Positions 35,433 to 45,541 of a DNA stretch of 64,000 nt are shown one piece after another. A program made the position numbers and the translations under genes. The notes under the pieces are model-generated. The model worked only from the letters and a program-made list of their open reading frames with translations. It was not told the DNA's origin and ran no database searches. Source of the DNA: Chitinophagales bacterium (GTDB lineage: Bacteria > Bacteroidota > Bacteroidia > Chitinophagales > Chitinophagaceae). How positions within the stretch are numbered: the stretch's first letter is position 1; every line of letters starts with the position of its first letter. The DNA is taken from positions 1 to 64,000 of the forward strand of contig JAAFIK010000006.1 in NCBI GenBank assembly GCA_013298665.1, written 5' to 3'.

Positions 35433-35474
35433 CGCCAACGGTTGTACTGCTGCCATATCAGCAGGGGTTGGTCT

Positions 35475-35506
35475 GTGTACCTGCCCTGTTGCCGGTACAG
35501 GTACAC
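35475..35506 (+). promoter_or_regulatory. leader hairpin upstream of icmF
   Basis: A perfect 9-bp stem GTGTACCTG / CAGGTACAC with a 14-base loop, 29 bases before the icmF start. The gene product uses cobalamin, but no B12-box-like element was seen, so this is not a standard cobalamin riboswitch. It may be a structural leader element. Confidence 0.4.
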
Positions 35507-35535
35507 CGGGTTTAAAATACCAACAATAGTTTATT

Positions 35536-38500
35536 ATGTCACGCACACTACAGCACAAAGTACGTATCGTTACCGCCGCAAGCCTTTTTGACGGCCATGA
35601 TGCCGCCATCAACATTATGCGCCGCATCATGCAGGCCAAAGGTGCTGAAATCATCCATCTCGGGCATAACCGCAGTGTTCATGAGATTGTGGAAACAGCC
35701 ATAGAGGAAGATGTGCAGGGGATTGCCATTACCAGCTACCAGGGGGGGCACGTTGAGTTTTTTAAATATATGAAAGACCTGCTTGAGCAAAACGGCTGCG
35801 GTCATATCAGGATATTTGGCGGTGGTGGCGGCACCATCCTTCCCTCAGAGATAGATGAACTGCATACCTATGGCATTACGCGCATTTACAGTCCCGATGA
35901 CGGGCGCCGGCTGGGGCTGGAAGGGATGATTGAAGACGTGGTGCAGCAGTGCGATTTTTCACTGAACGGAAATGGCGTCTATGAAAATCCGATGACGCTG
36001 GGCGAAGTCAAAGACATACGGCAGATTGCCCGTCACATCACGAACGCAGAAAACGGCCTTGGCGCAGCAAAGGCGCAGACCAATACCACCACGCCTGTAC
36101 TCGGGATCACCGGTACGGGTGGTGCCGGAAAATCTTCGGTAACAGACGAGATTGTGCGGCGTTTTCTGAACGCTTATGCGGATAAAACCATTGCTGTCAT
36201 TTCTGTTGATCCGAGTAAGAAAAAAACGGGGGGCGCCCTTCTGGGCGACAGGATACGGATGAACGCGATCTCCTCTCCCCGGGCATATATGCGCAGCCTT
36301 GCCACCCGCGAAAGCGACAAGGCCCTGAGCCGCCATGTGCAGGAAGCCATTGACATTTGTACTGCTGCTGGTTTTGACCTCGTGATCCTGGAAAGCGCAG
36401 GCGTAGGGCAGAGTGATGCCAGCATACTGGATTATGTAAATGTGAGTATGTATGTGATGACACCCGAGTATGGCGCCCCTTCACAATTGGAGAAAATCAA
36501 TATGCTGGATTATGCGGATGTAGTCTGCATCAATAAATTCGATAAGTCGGGCGCACTTGATGCCCTGCATGATGTACGCAAGCAATACAAGCGCAACCAC
36601 AACCTCTGGACGGCAAAAGATGAAGAGCTTCCGGTGGTGGGTACCATTGCTGCACAGTTCAACGATGCCGGTGTAAACGAATTGTTTGAACGCCTGATGG
36701 AAACCATTGCAGCGAAATGTGATGTGCGTTTTGCAGGCGATATTGAACACCATGCACACATCAGGGAAACGGCCAGTAAGTCGCAGATTATACCGCCATC
36801 CCGCGTACGTTACCTGAGCGAAATAACAGAAGCCGTACGTGAGTATAATGTATGGGTGGAAGAACAGTCGGTATCTGCCAGCAGCCTTTATCAACTGGAT
36901 GGCGCAATAGGACTTGTGGGGGAAAATGAACTTTTAACAGCGAAATACAACTCCGTTTCCGGGCAGCTTCACCCGGATGTAAAAAGACTGCTGGACGGCT
37001 GGAAACCATTGCAGCAGAAATACATGGCCGATACCTTTGCCTTCCCGGTAAGGGATAAGGTGATCCAGTTGCCGCTCACCTATACCTCGCTTTCCGGCAC
37101 AAAACTGCGCAAAGTGATATTGCCGAAGTTCAAAGACTGGGGCGATATTGTAAAATGGCAATTGCAGGAGAATGTGCCTGGCGAGTTTCCCTATACAGCC
37201 GGTGTATTTCCGCTGAAACGTGATGGCGAAGACCCCACCCGCATGTTTGCAGGCGAGGGTGGCCCAGAGCGTACCAATAAACGCTTTCACTATGTCAGTC
37301 TCGGCCAGCCCGCTAAAAGGCTGAGTACAGCTTTCGACAGCGTAACCCTTTATGGTGAAGATCCCGCGCATCGCCCCGACATTTTCGGTAAGGTGGGCAA
37401 CAGCGGGGTTAGTATTGCCACGGTGGACGATGCCAAGAAACTCTACAGTGGCTTCGACCTCTGTGATCCCAAAACTTCGGTGAGTATGACCATCAATGGT
37501 CCTGCGCCCATCATACTCGCCTTCTTTATGAACGCCGCCATTGATCAGCAATGCGAAAAATACATTCTGGTCAACGGGCTGCGCGAAACGGTTAACGCCA
37601 TTATTGAAAAAGAACACGATCCGCACAGCCTGCCCCGGTATATGGGTGTGGATGACAAGCCCGTAATACCGGAGAGCGGGGAGATGCTGGGCGCATTGCC
37701 CGAAGGAAACGACGGCCTGGGTTTGCGCTTACTGGGGTTGAGTGGTAGTGATGTGCTGCCACCCGAAGTGTATGCTGCCATTAAAGCAGAGGCCCTGGCT
37801 ACGGTAAGGGGTACCGTGCAGGCTGATATTCTTAAGGAAGACCAGGCACAGAATACCTGCATCTTCAGTACCGAATTTGCACTGAAACTGATGGGGGATG
37901 TACAGGCTTATTTTATAGCGCAGAAAGTACGCAATTTTTACAGCGTCAGCATCAGCGGCTACCATATTGCCGAGGCGGGTGCCAACCCCATTACCCAACT
38001 GGCTTTTACGCTGAGTAATGGCTTTACCTATGTGGAGTATTACCTCAGCCGGGGTATGCGGATTGATGACTTTGCGCCCAACCTCAGTTTTTTCTTCAGT
38101 AATGGGATGGATCCGGAATACAGTGTAATCGGCCGTGTAGCCCGGCGCATCTGGGCCAAGGCCATGAAGTATAAATACAAGGCCAACGACCGCAGCCAGA
38201 AGCTGAAATACCATATCCAGACCAGTGGCCGCAGTCTGCACGCGCAGGAAATTGATTTCAATGATATACGCACCACGCTCCAGGCCCTCTATGCGATTTA
38301 CGATAATTGCAACAGCCTGCATACCAATGCGTATGACGAAGCCATTACCACACCCACCGAAGAGAGTGTACGCCGGGCCATGGCCATACAGTTGATCATC
38401 AACCGCGAACTGGGCACTGCCCGCAACGAAAATCCCAACCAGGGCTCGTTTATGGTGGAAGAACTGACCGACCTCGTGGAAGAAGCCGTGCTTGCCGAGT

Positions 38501-38907
38501 TTGACCGCATTACCGAAAGGGGAGGGGTACTGGGCGCTATGGAACGCATGTACCAGCGCAATAAAATACAGGAAGAAAGCCTCTATTACGAAACGCTGAA
38601 GCATACCGGCGAATACCCGATTGTGGGTGTTAATACGTTCCTCAATAAGCAGGGCAGCCCTACTATACTGCCCGGAGAAGTGATCCGCAGTACCAATGCA
38701 GAAAAGGAGTTGCAAATCAGCAACCTTAATGCCTTTCACGAGCGTCATGCGGGCCGGTCGGCAGCCATGCTGTCTAACCTCCGCGCAGTAGCCATCAGCA
38801 ACGGGAATCTTTTTGAAGCCTTGATGGAGACGGTGAAGTACTGTTCACTCGGGCAGATCACCCATGCGCTCTATGGTGTGGGCGGACAATACCGCAGGAG
38901 TATGTAA
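35536..38907 (+). CDS. icmF: fused isobutyryl-CoA mutase (IcmF)
   Basis: 1123 aa with three parts, as in IcmF: a B12-binding domain (about residues 1-140) with the cobalt-ligand His21 in [12 protein letters not shown], a MeaB-like G3E GTPase chaperone (about 185-410) with P-loop GTGGAGKSS (190-198) and INKFDKSGA, and the acyl-CoA mutase TIM barrel (about 530-1123). The Phe in [10 protein letters not shown] suits the isobutyryl-CoA rather than methylmalonyl-CoA type. It interconverts isobutyryl-CoA and n-butyryl-CoA with adenosylcobalamin, and the GTPase domain guards cofactor loading. No cobalamin genes lie nearby. Confidence 0.95.
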   Translation: MSRTLQHKVRIVTAASLFDGHDAAINIMRRIMQAKGAEIIHLGHNRSVHEIVETAIEEDVQGIAITSYQGGHVEFFKYMKDLLEQNGCGHIRIFGGGGGTILPSEIDELHTYGITRIYSPDDGRRLGLEGMIEDVVQQCDFSLNGNGVYENPMTLGEVKDIRQIARHITNAENGLGAAKAQTNTTTPVLGITGTGGAGKSSVTDEIVRRFLNAYADKTIAVISVDPSKKKTGGALLGDRIRMNAISSPRAYMRSLATRESDKALSRHVQEAIDICTAAGFDLVILESAGVGQSDASILDYVNVSMYVMTPEYGAPSQLEKINMLDYADVVCINKFDKSGALDALHDVRKQYKRNHNLWTAKDEELPVVGTIAAQFNDAGVNELFERLMETIAAKCDVRFAGDIEHHAHIRETASKSQIIPPSRVRYLSEITEAVREYNVWVEEQSVSASSLYQLDGAIGLVGENELLTAKYNSVSGQLHPDVKRLLDGWKPLQQKYMADTFAFPVRDKVIQLPLTYTSLSGTKLRKVILPKFKDWGDIVKWQLQENVPGEFPYTAGVFPLKRDGEDPTRMFAGEGGPERTNKRFHYVSLGQPAKRLSTAFDSVTLYGEDPAHRPDIFGKVGNSGVSIATVDDAKKLYSGFDLCDPKTSVSMTINGPAPIILAFFMNAAIDQQCEKYILVNGLRETVNAIIEKEHDPHSLPRYMGVDDKPVIPESGEMLGALPEGNDGLGLRLLGLSGSDVLPPEVYAAIKAEALATVRGTVQADILKEDQAQNTCIFSTEFALKLMGDVQAYFIAQKVRNFYSVSISGYHIAEAGANPITQLAFTLSNGFTYVEYYLSRGMRIDDFAPNLSFFFSNGMDPEYSVIGRVARRIWAKAMKYKYKANDRSQKLKYHIQTSGRSLHAQEIDFNDIRTTLQALYAIYDNCNSLHTNAYDEAITTPTEESVRRAMAIQLIINRELGTARNENPNQGSFMVEELTDLVEEAVLAEFDRITERGGVLGAMERMYQRNKIQEESLYYETLKHTGEYPIVGVNTFLNKQGSPTILPGEVIRSTNAEKELQISNLNAFHERHAGRSAAMLSNLRAVAISNGNLFEALMETVKYCSLGQITHALYGVGGQYRRSM

Positions 38908-38962
38908 ACATACCGCTATTGTTTGTATCATTGCATCAATATTTACATAACAACCCCATTAT

Positions 38963-39901
38963 ATGAAACGATTTGCCAGGATACTGTTGCGTACGCTGCT
39001 TGTGCTTTTTGTGCTGATCAATATCATCTCTGCCTTCCATGCGTACAAGTTTACCCATTTTTACGAGCGTAATGAAATCAGCAATAAAACTGATGCGCAG
39101 AAAAATGGCTGGGATAAAACCAAAGAGATCCTGTTTGGGATCAATTTTGCCAAAAAGCAAAATAACGCGCCTGACTCAGCCTTCCGGTCAGTACAACTGA
39201 CCACCAGCGACAGTATGAAACTGGCTGCCTGGTATGTTCCGGCCGACAGTGCAAAAGGCACCGTGATCCTTTTTCACGGACATGGCGGCAACCGGTCGGA
39301 TGTGCTTGCTGAGGCTGACGGGTTTCATAAGATGGGGTACCATACCCTGCTGGTTGATTTCAGGGCGCATGGCGAAAGCCAGGGTAATACCTGTACCATC
39401 GGTGTTGAAGAGGCCGCAGATGTAAAAGCAGCCTATGATTACATTACAGCCCGGCAGGAAAAGAACGTCATCCTCTGGGGCATTTCCCTGGGAGGTGCTA
39501 CCGTTGCCCGCGCCATCAGCGAATACGGCCTAAAGCCCGCCCGCGTGATTCTCGAAATGCCCTTCGGCTCTTTGATGGATGCGGTGGAAGGCCGGCTCGT
39601 TATCATGGGTTTGCCGCGCCAGCCCTTAGCTACCCTGCTTACTTTCTGGGGCGGACTGGAGCATGGCTTCTGGGCATTCAAGCATAAACCATACGAGTAT
39701 GCCAAAAAGATCACCATGCCGGTGCTGTTGCAGTGGGGACAAAATGACCCACGGGTAAGCCGCCGGGAGATTGATGCCATCTATGGCAATATCACTGCGC
39801 CCAAACAATTGATGGTCTATGCAAACAGTGGTCACGAATCGCTTTGCAAGAAAGAGGGTGATAAATGGATGACAACTGTAAATACTTTTCTGAACCAGTA
39901 A
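38963..39901 (+). CDS. alpha/beta hydrolase
   Basis: 312 aa. An N-terminal membrane helix (about residues 5-22) anchors a hydrolase domain with the HG-type oxyanion loop LFHGHGGNRSD, nucleophile elbow GISLGG, catalytic Asp in QWGQNDPRVS and His in YANSGHESLC. These belong to the BAAT/acyl-esterase or dienelactone-type branch; the substrate is unknown. The catalytic part should face the periplasm. Its stop TAA overlaps the queA start ATG by one base (TAATG), so the two are coupled. Confidence 0.9.
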   Translation: MKRFARILLRTLLVLFVLINIISAFHAYKFTHFYERNEISNKTDAQKNGWDKTKEILFGINFAKKQNNAPDSAFRSVQLTTSDSMKLAAWYVPADSAKGTVILFHGHGGNRSDVLAEADGFHKMGYHTLLVDFRAHGESQGNTCTIGVEEAADVKAAYDYITARQEKNVILWGISLGGATVARAISEYGLKPARVILEMPFGSLMDAVEGRLVIMGLPRQPLATLLTFWGGLEHGFWAFKHKPYEYAKKITMPVLLQWGQNDPRVSRREIDAIYGNITAPKQLMVYANSGHESLCKKEGDKWMTTVNTFLNQ

Positions 39902-41142
39902 TGCAGCCACAATCCATCGCTATTGCCGACTACACCTATGTGTTGCCCGATGCCCGCATCGCCCTGCACCCGCTGCCGGAAAGGGATGCGTCGAAACTGC
40001 TGGTGTATAAAGACGGGGTAATCCAGGAGGGTATTTACAGGGATATCGCCGGGTATCTGCCTGCCGGATCACTTCTGGTATTTAATGATACAAGGGTGAT
40101 CAATGCACGACTGCGGTTTAAAAAACCGACCGGTGGTAATATCGAACTGTTCTGCCTGGAGCCATCCGACGCCATCAGCGAATACAGTACGGCTATGAAC
40201 CGCCAGGGTAATGCGACCTGGAAGTGTATGGTTGGCGGCGCGGGGAAATGGAAAAGCGGCACATTGACAAAAAACATATTGATACAGGATACGCCTGTAC
40301 AACTGGAGGCAGTGCTGCTTGAAAAACTGCCGGATGCCCGGATAGCCCGGTTTTCCTGGACACCCGACCACTTGAGTTTTGCCGAAGTGATTGCTGCTGC
40401 GGGTGAAGTACCCTTGCCACCCTATATCCGGCGCGGACAGCAGGCGGACGATGCCGAACGTTACCAGACCATTTATGCCCGGCTTGACGGATCGGTGGCT
40501 GCACCCACAGCCGGACTGCATTTTACCAATACGGTATTTGAGCAATTGGCTGCCAAACATATCGGTACTGCCTTTGTAACCCTGCATGTTGGTGCGGGTA
40601 CTTTTAAACCGGTGAAGGCATCCGTGATGCAGGATCATGAGATGCATGCCGAATGGATATCGGTAACCGTTGCAACCCTGCAGGTGCTTATCGATCAGTG
40701 GCCAACGGGTATAGTTGCGGTGGGCACCACCTCGCTCCGCACCCTTGAAAGTTTATATTGGCTTGGGGTGAAGGTATCGGTCGATCCGGGTCTGGCGCGC
40801 CCGGAACTGGGCCAGTGGGATGCCTATGATGCCGCGCTGAACAATGCCGGCTTATCGGCCATCCAGGCCCTGACCACCTTACAACAATGGCTGCAGCAAA
40901 ACAGGCTGCAGCAAATCTTTACCAATACCCGCTTACTGATCGCGCCCGGCTACCGCTTCCGTATGGTAAAAGCCATCGTCACCAATTTTCACCAGCCCCA
41001 ATCCACCCTGCTGTTGCTGATTGCCGCTGCTGTGGGCCCGGCATGGCGGCAGATATACGATTATGCATTGGCAAATGATTTTCGTTTCCTGAGTTATGGT
41101 GACGGAAGCCTGCTGTACTTAGCCCCTGCTGCTGACCAATAA
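39901..41142 (+). CDS. queA: S-adenosylmethionine:tRNA ribosyltransferase-isomerase
   Basis: 413 aa from the ATG at 39901, which overlaps the preceding stop; an in-frame ATG 36 bp upstream would lie inside the hydrolase gene. QueA landmarks are LLVFNDTRVINARL, APTAGLHFT, FVTLHVGAGTFKPV, VGTTSLRTLESL and TNFHQPQSTLLLL. It transfers and isomerises the ribosyl part of SAM to preQ1-tRNA, giving epoxyqueuosine. Length is typical of the Bacteroidota form, longer than in E. coli. No other queuosine genes are in the window. Confidence 0.96.
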   Translation: MQPQSIAIADYTYVLPDARIALHPLPERDASKLLVYKDGVIQEGIYRDIAGYLPAGSLLVFNDTRVINARLRFKKPTGGNIELFCLEPSDAISEYSTAMNRQGNATWKCMVGGAGKWKSGTLTKNILIQDTPVQLEAVLLEKLPDARIARFSWTPDHLSFAEVIAAAGEVPLPPYIRRGQQADDAERYQTIYARLDGSVAAPTAGLHFTNTVFEQLAAKHIGTAFVTLHVGAGTFKPVKASVMQDHEMHAEWISVTVATLQVLIDQWPTGIVAVGTTSLRTLESLYWLGVKVSVDPGLARPELGQWDAYDAALNNAGLSAIQALTTLQQWLQQNRLQQIFTNTRLLIAPGYRFRMVKAIVTNFHQPQSTLLLLIAAAVGPAWRQIYDYALANDFRFLSYGDGSLLYLAPAADQ

Positions 41143-41166
41143 AAAAGCAAGGGGCAAACAGCCATC

Positions 41167-42084
41167 CTAAGGGTTGAGCGCAGTCATCGCAGTGGTGCCA
41201 TTCCAGGAAACGGTTCCCAATTGGGCAACACTTCCATTGAATGTACTCACTTTCCACATAACCCCACCCTGCACGATGTACAAAAAGCCACTCCTGGCGG
41301 TCATGGCCAATGTGCCTCCCCAGCCTTCAGGAAATGCACCAAAGGGTGCTACTGAGCCATTGCTTGTACTCACTCTCCATAAAGTGCCCCCCTGCACTGC
41401 AAAAACGCCTCCGTTGGTAGCGGCCATGGCCTCTGTACCTCCCCAGCCATTGGGATAAGCACTGTAAGTGGATACAGATCCATTTACAAGGTTTACCCGC
41501 CATAAGGTACCCCCCTGGATGGCATACATAAAGTTGTCAAGTGCTGCCATGGCCTCTGTGCCTTCCCAACCATAGGGGTAAGCACTGAATGGTGCCCTCG
41601 CTCCGCTTGAAGCGGTAACCCTCCATAGCGTTCCGCCTTGAATAGCATACAGGAAACCGCCCCATGCGGTCATCGCATCTGTGTTTGCCCAAACAGAACT
41701 CAATTCTGTAAAAGCACCACTCGTTGGGTTAAGCCTGTACAAGCTGGGCTGGGAATAAGTATTCCCTGCTTCGATGATGGAATAAATTGACCCGCCTGTT
41801 GAGGCCATTGCAATATTAGGTGGCTGGTCGGGATTAAAGAAATAACCGGTACCCGAAACTGAACTGATGGCAAGGGTGCCATACCCCCTGCCCACATAGA
41901 GGTCTTGCGGGATAAATGGCGGATAAGGCGCAGGTAAGTCTCTGGCACTGATAGAAGGCTCAGGCTGACGAACCGGCATCATTGCTGCCCCGTCTTTTTG
42001 AGCAGGCTGGGGTACAAGTATTTCCTGGCGCTTGCAGGAGCAGACAATAAAAAGCATGGCGATAAGCGGGAGAATATTTTTCAT
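41167..42084 (-). CDS. lipoprotein with 41-residue tandem repeats
   Basis: 305 aa from the ATG at 42084 (MKNILPLIAMLFIVCSCKRQ, lipobox ending at Cys17). After a Pro-rich linker, six or so repeats of about 41 residues fill the rest (about 65-305), with a core like GWGGTEAMAATNGGVFAVQG then GTLWRV. A near-perfect series lies at about residues 145-300. Such spacing gives a beta-propeller with one blade per repeat. The lipid anchor places it on the outer membrane. No catalytic residues are seen; a binding function is inference. The box TATCTTTA upstream is one mismatch from TAnnTTTG. Confidence 0.82.
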   Translation of the reverse strand: MKNILPLIAMLFIVCSCKRQEILVPQPAQKDGAAMMPVRQPEPSISARDLPAPYPPFIPQDLYVGRGYGTLAISSVSGTGYFFNPDQPPNIAMASTGGSIYSIIEAGNTYSQPSLYRLNPTSGAFTELSSVWANTDAMTAWGGFLYAIQGGTLWRVTASSGARAPFSAYPYGWEGTEAMAALDNFMYAIQGGTLWRVNLVNGSVSTYSAYPNGWGGTEAMAATNGGVFAVQGGTLWRVSTSNGSVAPFGAFPEGWGGTLAMTARSGFLYIVQGGVMWKVSTFNGSVAQLGTVSWNGTTAMTALNP

Positions 42085-42231
42085 ACTATGAAGTGTTTGG
42101 TTCACATAAAGATATAAAATAATATGCAGCAAACAATCATCAGCTTACCTGCCGGCAGAAATCAGGCTGTTAAACCTTCCCGATTGCGGATATTCGGGTA
42201 CAATGAGGGGTATGTTCCCGATCTTTGTGCC

Positions 42232-43044
42232 ATGTTCTCCGCAAAACAATTCACAGCGCTCAGGCAGTACCTGGATGAAAAAGCAGCCCTGTACAACCAG
42301 CCCGCATTCATCAGTGATGATCCCATCAGCATCCCCCACCGGTTTACACAACCTGCCGATATTGAGATTGCGGGTTTCTTTGCAGCTACACTGGCCTGGG
42401 GTAACCGCAAAAGCATCATCAGTTCCTGCAACCGGCTCCTGCATTTGATGGATAATCAACCCCATGCTTTCTGCCTGCACCACAGCAAGACCGACCTGAA
42501 GGGATTACTCGGTTTTGTACACCGCACTTTTAATGCAGGTGACCTGCTGGCACTGATTCATTTTTTTAAACGGCACTACGCACAACACCATTCTCTGGAA
42601 ACTGCTTTTACGCAATGGATGCCTGCCGGGGCAACGGATACGGAGGCTGCACTTGCAGGTTTTCACCGGTATGTGTTCAGTGATACCCGGTATTTTGAGG
42701 AGCGGACGCGTAAACATATTTCCACACCCGAGAAAAAATCGGCCTGTAAGCGGCTCAATATGTACCTGCGCTGGATGGTGCGCCCATCAGTAACGGGGGT
42801 GGACTTTGGTCTGTGGAGCAGTATTTCACCGGCACAGTTGATCTGTCCGCTTGACGTGCATGTGGCCAGGGTAGCCCGGCAACTGCGCCTGCTTTCGCGT
42901 ACGCAAAACGACTGGCTGGCCGCAACAATGCTTACGGACAACCTGCGCCGGTTTGATGCCGCAGACCCGGTAAAATATGACTTCGCTTTATTTGGGTTGG
43001 GGGTAATGGAGAAAAATGCCGGACAGCCGCTTACCGGGCAATAA
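42232..43044 (+). CDS. TIGR02757 family protein
   Basis: 270 aa from the ATG at 42232. The start was chosen because GATCTTTG, one mismatch from the -7 consensus, ends 4 bases before it and because similar proteins begin near this point; an earlier ATG at 42124 would add 36 residues without family character. The protein is mainly helical, with landmarks PIEIAGFFAATLAWGNRKSI-like DIEIAGFFAATLAWGNRK, KRLNMYLRWMVR and PLDVHVARVARQL. The C-terminal part recalls helix-hairpin-helix DNA glycosylases (Pro-Leu-Asp-Val-His), but the function is not known. It is conserved in Bacteroidota. Confidence 0.9.
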   Translation: MFSAKQFTALRQYLDEKAALYNQPAFISDDPISIPHRFTQPADIEIAGFFAATLAWGNRKSIISSCNRLLHLMDNQPHAFCLHHSKTDLKGLLGFVHRTFNAGDLLALIHFFKRHYAQHHSLETAFTQWMPAGATDTEAALAGFHRYVFSDTRYFEERTRKHISTPEKKSACKRLNMYLRWMVRPSVTGVDFGLWSSISPAQLICPLDVHVARVARQLRLLSRTQNDWLAATMLTDNLRRFDAADPVKYDFALFGLGVMEKNAGQPLTGQ

Positions 43045-43147
43045 ATGATTTCCAGCGCTGAAAATCGCGCGCAGCGCGGGACTGGAATAAACTCCGCATA
43101 ACGCTGACGATGGAACCGGCCAATGCTTTGAATTGCAAACGTTTCAT
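43031..43147 (-). CDS. possible 38-aa basic peptide
   Basis: A short open frame on the minus strand encodes a basic 38-residue peptide that starts MKRLQFKALAGSIVSVMRSL and ends in RDFQRWKSFIAR. A TAGTTTTA box, one mismatch from the -7 consensus, lies about 25 bases upstream. It overlaps the end of the convergent TIGR02757 gene by 14 bp. It has no known family and could be a chance frame, but the composition (Arg/Phe/Ser, amphipathic) is reasonable for a small protein. Confidence 0.3.
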   Translation of the reverse strand: MKRLQFKALAGSIVSVMRSLFQSRAARDFQRWKSFIAR

Positions 43148-43270
43148 AACCTTGGATTTTGGACAGTAAAACTACAAAACAGCCCAAACCCCGTCAAGCG
43201 TAAATTTACCCTTTTTTCAAACCGTGTATTTTTACCCGATTTCTCCTGTTTTTTAACCTGCCGGTGACTG

Positions 43271-44512
43271 CTATTCAAAATACCGCAGCAAATCGCCATC
43301 GTTCAGCTTGATAAAACGGATATGGTGGTCATTCATGCGTTGCACCAATCCCTTATAATGCTCCTTTGATTTGCAGATGATCTCGGCCATGATGATCCTG
43401 TGGGGGGAAGAGTGTCTTTTTTTGTAATCCAGCCGGACGATTTCTTCTTCCCGCACCACCTGGGTAATAAAATGATCTAAGGCATTGTTGCCCGGGGGAA
43501 GTTGTACAAGAAAATGGTGCTTGAGTCCCTCAAAATCGAGCGAACGCTCCCTGATCTCCTGCATACGGCCGGCATCATTGTTGCTGCCGCTGATGATGCA
43601 GACCACATTTTTACCTGCAATTTCGTCTGCAATCTCATCCAGTGCTGCTACGCTGAGAGCCGCTGCCGGCTCGGTGATGATGCCCTCTTTATTGTAAAGG
43701 TCTAAAATGGTGGTACAGATTTTCCCTTCCGGGATGGTCAGCATTTTGCTGATACGGGTTTTGCAGATGTCAAATGTCAGGTCGCCCACCCTTTGCACGG
43801 CCGCGCCATCTACAAATGTGTCGATATGCGCTAATTTCACCGGGTTACCCGCTGCCAGTGCCGCCGTCATCGAAGCAGCGCCCTCCGGTTCTGCACCAAT
43901 AATCCGTATAGCAGGATTGCAGGCATGCGTATAGGCACTTACCCCTGCGCAGAGACCACCCCCGCCTACCGGCAGCAGGATATAGTCCACCTGCGGCAGT
44001 TCGGTCATGATTTCAATGCCCACCGTACCCTGCCCTTCAATGATGTGCTGGTGATCGAAAGGAGGCACAAAGACCAGTTCCTGCGCTGCCGCGTATTGCA
44101 CGGCAGCATGAAAACAGGCGTCAAAAGTAAGACCGGTAAGCTGGATCGTGACATAGCCCGCACCATACATTTTAGTCTGGTCAATCTTTTGCTGCGGCGT
44201 ATTCACCGGCATAAAAATAACCCCCTTAATGCCCAGCAGTTTGCAGGAATAAGCTACGCCCTGGGCATGATTGCCCGCGCTGGCGCATACCACCCCCTTC
44301 TGCTGCTCAGCGGCACTAAGTCTGCTGATGAGGTGATAAGCACCCCTGATTTTATAAGAGCGCACCAACTGAAGGTCTTCCCGTTTGAAATACACCTCAC
44401 AATTGTACCGGGCAGCATAATAGTCGCTCCTGTGCAGGGGCGTTGGCAGCACTACATTTTTGATGCGTTCGTATGCCTGTAAAAAATGCTGTGTATCGGG
44501 AGGGAGAAGCAT
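43271..44512 (-). CDS. ilvA: threonine ammonia-lyase (threonine dehydratase)
   Basis: 413 aa. The PLP Lys is in RSYKIRGAYHLIS, with SAGNHAQGVAYSCK, the Gly-rich phosphate loop LPVGGGGLCAGV and EPAAALSVAAL. The C-terminal ~85 residues form a single ACT-like regulatory domain (RIIMAEIICKSKEHYKGLVQRM), as in the shorter biosynthetic type found in Bacteroidota and Firmicutes. The enzyme deaminates L-threonine to 2-oxobutanoate, the first committed step of isoleucine synthesis, and is probably feedback-inhibited by isoleucine. The TACCTTTG box at 44530-44537 lies upstream. No other ilv genes are nearby. Confidence 0.95.
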   Translation of the reverse strand: MLLPPDTQHFLQAYERIKNVVLPTPLHRSDYYAARYNCEVYFKREDLQLVRSYKIRGAYHLISRLSAAEQQKGVVCASAGNHAQGVAYSCKLLGIKGVIFMPVNTPQQKIDQTKMYGAGYVTIQLTGLTFDACFHAAVQYAAAQELVFVPPFDHQHIIEGQGTVGIEIMTELPQVDYILLPVGGGGLCAGVSAYTHACNPAIRIIGAEPEGAASMTAALAAGNPVKLAHIDTFVDGAAVQRVGDLTFDICKTRISKMLTIPEGKICTTILDLYNKEGIITEPAAALSVAALDEIADEIAGKNVVCIISGSNNDAGRMQEIRERSLDFEGLKHHFLVQLPPGNNALDHFITQVVREEEIVRLDYKKRHSSPHRIIMAEIICKSKEHYKGLVQRMNDHHIRFIKLNDGDLLRYFE

Positions 44513-44529
44513 GGTTGATCAATATGGCA

Positions 44530-44537
44530 CAAAGGTA
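44530..44537 (-). promoter_or_regulatory. -7 box of ilvA
   Basis: Minus-strand TACCTTTG, an exact TAnnTTTG match, 17 bases before the ATG at 44512. Confidence 0.55.
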
Positions 44538-44605
44538 TGTTTTTGCTGTGCAGCGTGCGGTTCTATTGCCGTCAACGCCGAAATAACCCGCTTTGTGAAG
44601 AAAAA

Positions 44606-45541
44606 TCAGCGCCGGAAAAAATGTCCCAGCCATCCGCCCAGTTCCATCATCCAGGCGATACCGAGGTGTACGAGCAATCCGCCCCAGATACTGCCCGTAT
44701 GAAAACTGATGATGCCCAGCAACAGGCCGCCAAAAAAACTGCTGATGGCTTCACCCATGGGTTTGCCGAAGTGTATGGTACAATAGAAGCAGGCTACGGG
44801 CAATATGCACTGCATCCCGCAGATGCGCAGCAATGCGAGGATAAGAAAACCGCGGAAGAAAAATTCGATACTGACAAAGTCAAACCCATAGCAGAGCTCA
44901 TAAATGATGTACCGCCATCGGGTGATCCAGGCGCCGCCGGGCACCTGCTCCAGCACTTTTGCCTTGGGGTAGGTATGCAGGAAATCTGCTTGTGTGCTGG
45001 CTAAGGCAATGAGCGGAATCATCAGCACCAGCATCCACAGGTAAGGGCGAACCGATTGCAGGGGGGCTGTGCCGTAAAAGGGTTGTGTACCACGATCTTT
45101 GAGCCACCAGATGACCAGTATGGGGAGGAGTACCACAAATACCCGCAGTACCCAGTTGATACAGCGCTGGTAAAACAGGCGTTCGGGCATGGCCCATTGC
45201 CGCTCAATCAGCAACTGGTGAAAATTAAAGTTAACCCGAAAGGCAAAGATGGCCGGAGCCAGCAGCAGGATGGTCCAGAACCAGGGGTTTTTTACCCATG
45301 CCGCTTCTTTTGTAAAAAAGAGCTGCAGCAAAAAGGCCAGTACAAAAGGGATGGCATAAAGCAGGTAATAGCCTGAAAAACCACTCCACCAGGACGACCC
45401 GCCCGCCGCGTATTTTCGCTCCAACTGGTGCCAGTAGTTGAGGTAGATCAGGGTAGCCATCAGGGCCACCACCAATACAAAATAACCCGGGTGAAACGCC
45501 CGGTCATAATATGCTTTCAGGTACTTGAAAATATCGCTCAT
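44606..45541 (-). CDS. CPBP-like intramembrane protease family protein
   Basis: 311 aa with about eight hydrophobic segments. The C-terminal half has the CPBP/Abi pattern: IEFFFRGFL (normally EExxxR; here the first Glu is Ile225, while Glu226 and Arg230 are kept), FYCTIHFGKP (His257 in the FxxxH-like position) and LVHLGIAWMME (His292). The missing first Glu could alter or abolish proteolysis, so it may be a non-canonical member. Its start overlaps the stop of tag by one base (TAATG on the minus strand). Function in the host is unknown. Confidence 0.8.
   Translation of the reverse strand: MSDIFKYLKAYYDRAFHPGYFVLVVALMATLIYLNYWHQLERKYAAGGSSWWSGFSGYYLLYAIPFVLAFLLQLFFTKEAAWVKNPWFWTILLLAPAIFAFRVNFNFHQLLIERQWAMPERLFYQRCINWVLRVFVVLLPILVIWWLKDRGTQPFYGTAPLQSVRPYLWMLVLMIPLIALASTQADFLHTYPKAKVLEQVPGGAWITRWRYIIYELCYGFDFVSIEFFFRGFLILALLRICGMQCILPVACFYCTIHFGKPMGEAISSFFGGLLLGIISFHTGSIWGGLLVHLGIAWMMELGGWLGHFFRR

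Noticed and set aside
35282-35535. Cobalamin riboswitch before icmF
   Set aside because: The region was examined because the enzyme uses B12, but no B12-box-like sequence was found, only a simple hairpin.
37729-38748. Long minus-strand open frame opposite icmF
   Set aside because: It is antisense to the conserved mutase domain; the sequence shows no family pattern and follows from the codon bias of the real gene.
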